Assembly (NCBI GenBank): GCA_000733355.1
Contig: JNVV01000005.1
Coordinates: 340,371-404,370, forward strand
Reading direction: 5' to 3'
DNA from: Falciphora oryzae
Taxonomy: Eukaryota; Ascomycota; Sordariomycetes; Magnaporthales; Magnaporthaceae
DNA: 64,000 nucleotides
Shown: positions 58,785-64,000 of the stretch, one piece after another
How the letters are laid out: each line of letters begins with the position of its first letter
Numbering within the stretch: position 1 is the first letter of the stretch
Notes under the pieces: generated by a model
Database searches by the model: none
The model's input: only the letters and a program-made list of their open reading frames with translations
What the model was told of the DNA's origin: nothing
Translations under genes and position numbers: made by a program

Positions 58785-61037
58785 ATGGCGCTGTTCGCCT
58801 GGGCCTCCCGGCGCGCCGGCGGCTTACTGCTGATAGGCCTCATTGCCCTGAGCTACTACGTCGTCTCTCACGAGGCTGTGAGGGCACAGCATGCATACAA
58901 GTATCAGCAGCAGGACAACGTTAACAGCAAGCCGCTCCTTACCGGGGGCGCCGGCATCTGGACTTCAATTTGGGCCTACTACTGCCTCATCATCCACGTT
59001 CTTGTCTTCAGCTTTTCGAGCCGCATCAATTGGTCGCTTTGGGACATCACCAGGGGCGTTCGCAAGGTTTCGCACAACAAGGCACTGAAGGACTTCAAGT
59101 TCGCGCACCGTCGCCGCGGCTCCGCCACCTCGCTCTCCAGCTCCGAGACCCTCACCTCGTCACGAGCCTCCTCAACCTCGTGCAGCGAAGCCGGTGACCT
59201 TGACATCGAGTTCTGCACCGACGGAGACATCGCCCCCGACCACGTCATTCACGCCATCATCATTCCCAATTACAAGGAGGAGCTCGACACGCTGAGGGAG
59301 ACGCTGGAGGTTTTGGCCAGCCACCCGCAGGCCCGTAACTGCTACGATGTGAGTAATGCAGCCACCCTTCGCTGGCATGAAGAGTCCGCCAAGTGGTCTC
59401 TCATTCCGTCTCGAATCTCCGCGCTCGGCCCACCCAAGGCGGTCTAGACGTTTTAGTCACGGGCCCGTGCTGATTTGTCGTTGTTTAGGTTTATCTGGCT
59501 ATGGAGCAGCGGGAGGCCAATGTTGAGCTCAAGGCCATGGGCTTGGTGCAAGAGTTCGTCAAGAAGTTCCGTTCCATTGATTTCACCATTCATCCCTCGG
59601 ACATTCCCGGCGAGGCCGCCGGCAAGGGCAGCAACGTCGATTGGGCCGCCCGCAAGCTCAGTGAGAGGTACCCTCTGGCTGCTCGTAAAGATGTCCTGGT
59701 CACTGGCATTGACGGTATGTGTATTTTCTCCAACGCAATTCGTCGTCTGCACTTCGCGTGGCGCAATTGACGCCACATTGAATCCTGTTCACTAACGCGT
59801 GCCTCTTCGCCGAACAGCCGACAGCCACCTCTCCTCCAACTACTTCGCTTTGGCTACCAGCATGCACATTTCCAACCCCGAAACAGCGACGACGACTATG
59901 TACACCGCCCCCATCATCTTCGATCGCAATGCCCACAACGTTCCCGCCCTCGTCCGTGTCGCCGACATTCTCTGGGCAGCTGGCGGTATCTCTGGTCTCT
60001 ACAGCGGCTCCACCATCGCTCCTCCAACTTCCGTCTACACTTGCAACCTCGAACTGGTCGACCGCGTTGGCGGCTGGGACACTGACAACGAGGCTATCGG
60101 CGAGGATCTCCACATGTACCTGAAGTGTTTCTTTGCTCTCAACGGACACGTCACCACCAAGGTCATCATGGCTCCTGTCAGCCAGACCAACGTCACCGGA
60201 GGCGGCTATGGCCAGGGACTTTCTGGACTCTACAAGGACATCCGCGCTCGCTACAAGCAGGCTGAACGGCACATGTGGGGTGCTCTGGACACTGGCTATG
60301 GTCTCAGGAAATGCGTCGAGCTTTTCAGGGAGCGGAAGTACCTGGCGCGTGCCTTCAAGCCTCTGCACACGTCTCTGTAAGTCATGCATGGATCCCGTAG
60401 GACCCGACGGGTCGGATGTGAGTTTTACTAATACTTGGCATTTTTCTACAGTGATACCACCGACTCGTATGTTCCGCAGGAGGTTGACAAGCTTGACCCT
60501 GAGCAACCCCTTGAGGCCGGCATCTTTTCCGACGTCACCCACGACACGCTTGAGAAGCCTGACTGGGAGCGCACCTTCTACCTCCTCCACCGTCTCTTCG
60601 AAGCCCACTGCCTCCCCGTCCATGCCACTATCCTGATAGTTTCCTCGACCCTCTTCCTCTGGCTCACCGAAGGATCCGCCGACATTCACGGCATCGCCTG
60701 GATTTTCCCTGTCTGCAACTGGCTGCGTACCGCTGGATTCATGCAGGTTGCACTCTACCTCTTCCTGTACGAGAGCTTCCACAGGACCTGTGTTGAGAAC
60801 CGCGAGAAGGAGATGTCCGACGCCGGTCTGGCCAAGGGCATGAACTTCTCCAAGAGGGAGGTGAAGAGGAATTACATCGACTACTTCCTGGTGCCATTGG
60901 TGGCGCCAATTTTTGGGTCGATCCCATGCATGTGGGCTCAGATCTGCCATTTCTGGACCCTAGATTTGGTATACACCGTTAGCAAGAAGGCGACGAGGCA
61001 ACGAGCCAAGTCCATTACCCTGGCAGCGAAGGTGTAA
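58785..61037 (+). CDS. Family 2 glycosyltransferase, multi-span membrane protein
   Basis: Exons 58785-59348, 59489-59714, 59818-60376 and 60452-61037 give 644 aa. Two N-terminal hydrophobic segments (about 11-30 and 56-80) precede the catalytic region, which starts HAIIIPNYKEELDTLRETLEVL. LVTGIDADSHL (about 258-268) gives the metal-binding DxD-like motif, GWDTDNEAIGEDLHMYLK (ED near 359-360) the likely catalytic base region, and KQAERHMWG (about 411-419) a QxxxxRxxW-like motif seen in processive family 2 enzymes. Three or more hydrophobic segments lie at about 505-522, 530-556 and 590-620. All three introns (140, 103 and 75 bp) have good donors, acceptors and CTAAC/CTAAT-type branches. This is a membrane enzyme adding sugar residues to an unknown acceptor, perhaps at the plasma membrane or Golgi. 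It is not chitin synthase or hyaluronan synthase as such. The start is the second codon of an upstream GTG-ATG pair. Confidence 0.85.
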
Positions 61038-62716
61038 AACAGGTCACCTTTGCGCGATTCCTTTTGTCTCTTCAGGTTTTTCATTCGCTTACACACTTTT
61101 TCTACTTCTTTATTGAACACCTTTTTTTCTCTAAACCGGGCGAACCGTTGGATCGGTCACCCCTTTTTGCCTTTTTAAATCTTCTTTTTCCCACTTCGCT
61201 GCTTTTGTGAAGACGCGATTTGAAGACCGATCAGACGGCCTTTATTGATACCTGTTTTTTCACTACAAACCATTTCTTGAAGAGAAGGGGATCGCGAGGC
61301 TAAGTGTGTAAATAGAGGATATGATGTTGATATGCATGGCACGGCATCGGCATTTGGCATCTAGAACTGGGGGGATTCTAGCCTTGTTTTGCTTGCTTTG
61401 GGCTCAAGGAGTTCTCGGAACAATTACGCGGGCGGGCTACAGATGATATCCTCTCGCATCATTCGCTTACGGTTTATGGGGTTGGTGGCACAAACCTACG
61501 GGGCTGGGAGGGGGGGACACGGGAATGAGGACGACTCCCGCAATGGCCAGGCCGCGGCCGAGGCGAAGGAAGAGAGACGGGAGCGAGCGACCTACTCGCC
61601 TGATAAGGGGCAAGGACTGGCCCTACCAGGCAGGCCGACGTGTCAAGGCCGCCAACCGCATGCGACCGACGCAACGAGTTGGGAGGCGCGACGCTCTCGA
61701 GTGCGGGGATCGCGCCCTGCTAATTACCAGTCCATTAATATCTAATCAGTGTATCTACATGAGAAGGAAAGAGATAGAGATATGACGACGAGCAGAGAGA
61801 GGATGCGGATGGCACAAGGAGAGAATTATCTTGCACAGAACAGTGGCCTGCTCTGGCCTCCCGCGTCAGGCCGACGGCGCACTTCTGTGTCATGGCAGCG
61901 ACGCCTCCGGGAGGGGAGCTGGCTTAGCGCAGGCGAGAAAGAGAAGGAGGCGAAGACTGAGTGCATCGGGTGACATTCGGAAAGATGAACGAAGGAGGTA
62001 ACCTGCTAGTTAGTCGCTCGCTTGACCAATAAAGAGCCTGACTTGTCCCCGATTGAGCATGACATCACATATCATGGATACACGTTGATTCACACAGCCT
62101 TCATCTTGTGTCTTTGGAGGGACGCGCGTCGACATTTCAACTTTGCTATTCGCAGAGCATCAGAGCAATGTGCGTAACCGGCCAGGCGTTTGTGCCCCAT
62201 CCGGTGTCGTCGCAAGTATACCCAGCGGGCAAGGAGATGTCCCGGCTGATGTCGGGCCTGGCTGGGTTGTTCGCCTCGGCAGCTCCGAGGCCTCTCGGAG
62301 CTTGGCGCTTAGACTAAGCACCAGAACAAAGGGCTAAGGGCGGTATTTGGGTGAGCGGACAACACCAACCACAGAACCGGTAACTCGGGCCCAAGAGAGG
62401 CTGTTCCGATGCTACATGGCGTCTTCGCGCCCCGCGATCAATCGGTACATAGGTCTTCAGCGTAGATAGCTGCACAAGGTCGCTCGCCGAACTCCTTAGA
62501 GCCCCTGTTCCAAAAACGTGTGCCTATATAATAATAATAATAATAATAATAGACTGCTGTTAGATGACCTAGAGCACGGACAAACAAACCTACGCTCGAT
62601 TTGCTTGACCAGCCTCCTGGATAGTCATCATCAGGTAGACATCACCACCACCAGATTCCGTATTTTGACGGCCCATTTCACCCTCCCCTCAACTATAGCT
62701 GGAACCGCCGGCCAAT
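61038..62716. other. Intergenic region between the glycosyltransferase and DJ-1-like genes
   Basis: The left part is T-rich (61060-61210), as expected for a 3' UTR. An (ATA)n microsatellite of about 26 bases lies at 62526-62551, in the probable leader of the next gene. No coding frame is supported. Confidence 0.6.
62526..62551. repeat. (ATA)n microsatellite
   Basis: About eight to nine ATA units, 165 bp upstream of the DJ-1/PfpI start codon. It is likely length-variable between strains. Confidence 0.85.
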
Positions 62717-63307
62717 ATGGGCAACCCAAGACCAACAGTCCGGATGGGCGTCTTCATCCCCAAGGAAGCCCAGCTCCTCGACACGGCCTGCGTGGACATC
62801 TTCGCCACCGCAGGGCATGACTACCTCCAGCTGTGCAAGGACCTGGTCCCCGCGCACATCATCGACCTGGCCCCAAAAGTCGAGATCCTGTACATCTCGC
62901 AGTCGCCCGCGGGCGCCGTCATCCCCCTGACGGCGGGTATGCGCATCGTCGTCGACCGCCACCTCTCGGCCGACGACGTGGCGCCCGGCACGCTCGACGT
63001 CGTCCTGGTGCCCGGCCCGGACCCGACCGCGGCGCACGACAGGGCCGCGCTCGACTGGCTCGCGGCCCACTTGGCCGCCGACGCGCCGCTGGGCGGCGGG
63101 AGCCGCAAGACGGATGTGCTCAGCGTCTGCACCGGCATCTTCATCTGCGGCGAGGCGGGCATCCTGGCCGGGCGCAGGGCGTGCGGGCCCCGGGGCATGC
63201 AGGACCTGCTGGGCAAGAAGTTTGAGGGCGTCACTTGGGTGGGAGACGAGTTGCGCTGGGCTCAGGACGGCAATTTCTGGAGCAGTGGTATGTTCTTTTT
63301 TTTCCCT

Positions 63308-63342
<35 letters not shown>

Positions 63343-63662
63343 CTCATGCCTAGTATTGACCCCCAGCCACTCACCACAACATACCATACCCTCCCCCTCC
63401 TTCATTACCATCTACCACCCATATGAACCCAAATACTGACCCAGCCAAAGGTGGTATAACCAACGGCAACGATCTCATGGCATCTTACATCCGACAAAGT
63501 CCTCACTTTCCGGGTCCTGTGGCCGAGATGGCCCTCATGATGACAGATGCTGGTGATCGGCCGCAGAAGTACGGGCAGAGCAAACCCACATTCGTGCTGT
63601 CCATCGTCTGGACCCTCTTTCGGGGATGGGTAATGAGTGTGGGACGGTCAAAGTATGCATAA
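62717..63662 (+). CDS. DJ-1/PfpI family protein (isonitrile hydratase-like)
   Basis: Exons 62717-63287 and 63451-63662 give 260 aa. The fold begins VRMGVFIPKEAQLLDTACVDIF, close to the opening of PfpI-type proteins of the isonitrile hydratase/transcriptional-regulator branch. The nucleophile-elbow region is KTDVLSVCTGIFICGEAGILAGRRA, with Cys138 as the likely reactive cysteine, followed by GITNGNDLMASYIR after the intron in place of the family's usual GIDLAL helix. The 163-bp intron has a GTATGT donor and a CTGACCC branch before GCCAAAG, and includes a 29-T run (63310-63338). The ATG at 62717 is the first in frame after the leader. Members act as hydratases, glyoxalases or peptidases, or bind small molecules; this one's substrate cannot be named from sequence. 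It is convergent with the CorA-like fragment. Confidence 0.85.
63310..63338. repeat. T-run of 29 inside the DJ-1/PfpI intron
   Basis: An unbroken T run in the intron, between the GTATGT donor and the branch point. It serves as a polypyrimidine-like stretch but is unusually long. Confidence 0.85.
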
Positions 63663-64000
63663 CAGGCTCTACAGTGCCCAACTCGGTGACGTTCATGCCG
63701 AAAATGATAGCAGATAGCGAGATGGGCAGGTATAGACATGTCAGGACGGTTAATCTGGTGGCCCTCTCGGCTTCTCGCATAGCTTTTCTGGCCTCCTCCG
63801 GTTGGTAGTCATCGCAATGCCGCTGATTCCGTCTGCGCATCTGTGCCAACATCGCGGCACGCGAAAGACGGTGTTTGAAGTCCTCGGCCAAGGTCGGCCG
63901 GACCGATTGAGCCTCGTCGACGCCATACTCAGTGTACGCGGGCCAGTCAGACGCGCTGCGGCCTTCAATCAAGTTCAGAGTGCTCTCGAGGTTCTCTGCG
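63535..64000 (-). pseudogene. C-terminal part of a CorA-like cation transporter, possibly truncated, cut by the window edge
   Basis: The frame runs from the right edge to a stop at 63535-63537, and the gene continues beyond 64000. It reads ENLESTLNLIEGRSASDWPA, then a charged helix with REAERATRLTVLTCLYLPIS and LSAIIFGMNVTEL. The GMN motif (63691-63699) ending a hydrophobic helix is the hallmark of CorA-family magnesium/metal channels. In that family a second helix follows within about 20-30 residues. Here, after ELGT, the frame gives a non-hydrophobic Pro/Arg/Ser tail, and neither of the other - strand frames in the next 350 bp shows a membrane segment. The downstream DNA is instead occupied by the convergent DJ-1 gene. 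The locus may be truncated or decayed, or it may continue through a splice I cannot see. Identity as CorA-like is fairly sure; pseudogene status is not. Confidence 0.55.

Overview
This window looks like nuclear DNA from a filamentous ascomycete (Pezizomycotina), most likely a Sordariomycete. Genes are 1 to 4 kb and mostly interrupted by short introns of 60 to 260 bp with GTRNGT-type donors, CTRAC-type branch points and YAG acceptors. Intergenic regions are long and GC-rich, with pyrimidine-rich leaders, and the gene set is typical of this group: an RRM-YTH protein, an NRT2 nitrate carrier, a Kre9/Knh1-like GPI protein, Cdc14, Bub2, Pcc1, an Izh3-like PAQR protein and a THOC5-like protein. A Magnaporthales-type genome is possible, but this is only an impression. 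There is one 143-base assembly gap (25681-25823) and there are several A/T homopolymers longer than 20 bases. No rRNA, convincing tRNA, CRISPR array or intact transposon was seen.

Layout, left to right: an intergenic leader (1-2851); an RRM-YTH m6A-reader-type protein (+, 2852-5227); a fungal conserved protein with a nucleotidyltransferase-like motif pattern (+, 7420-8937); a very large low-complexity, C-terminally membrane-anchored protein with Pro-Glu tandem repeats (-, 9995-14101); a 5.1 kb divergent gap; a nitrate/nitrite transporter (+, 19232-21024); a GPI-anchored wall protein (-, 22629-23463); a 7 kb stretch without a recognisable gene that holds the gap and a repeated palindromic motif; a SWIM zinc-finger protein (-, 30539-32125); Cdc14 phosphatase (-, 35942-38186) divergent from the KEOPS subunit Pcc1 (+, 39074-39591); a SulP sulfate permease (-, 40064-42586) divergent from the TBC protein Bub2 (+, 44371-46121); a provisional small Ser/Thr-rich tail-anchored protein (+, 48455-48965); an Izh3-like PAQR protein (-, 49214-50901) divergent from a THOC5-like subunit (+, 52399-53235); a 5.5 kb gap; a family 2 glycosyltransferase (+, 58785-61037); a DJ-1/PfpI protein (+, 62717-63662); and, entering from the right edge, the C-terminal part of a CorA-like transporter (-) that appears to lack its second membrane helix.

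The genes do not form one pathway or a secondary-metabolite cluster. Some act in related processes: Cdc14 and Bub2 both belong to mitotic-exit/septation control, the YTH and THOC5 proteins to mRNA fate, and the nitrate and sulfate carriers to inorganic nutrient uptake, but their closeness is probably ordinary gene order. I found no clear new multi-gene system. The points most worth a second look are the in-frame intron inside the YTH domain, the apparent loss of TM2 in the CorA-like gene, the provisional tail-anchored protein found from splice signals, the 29-nt palindrome-containing direct repeat in the 7 kb desert, the nucleotidyltransferase-like orphan, and the CDK-type site in a loop of Cdc14. 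All exon structures were inferred by eye from splice motifs and family similarity.
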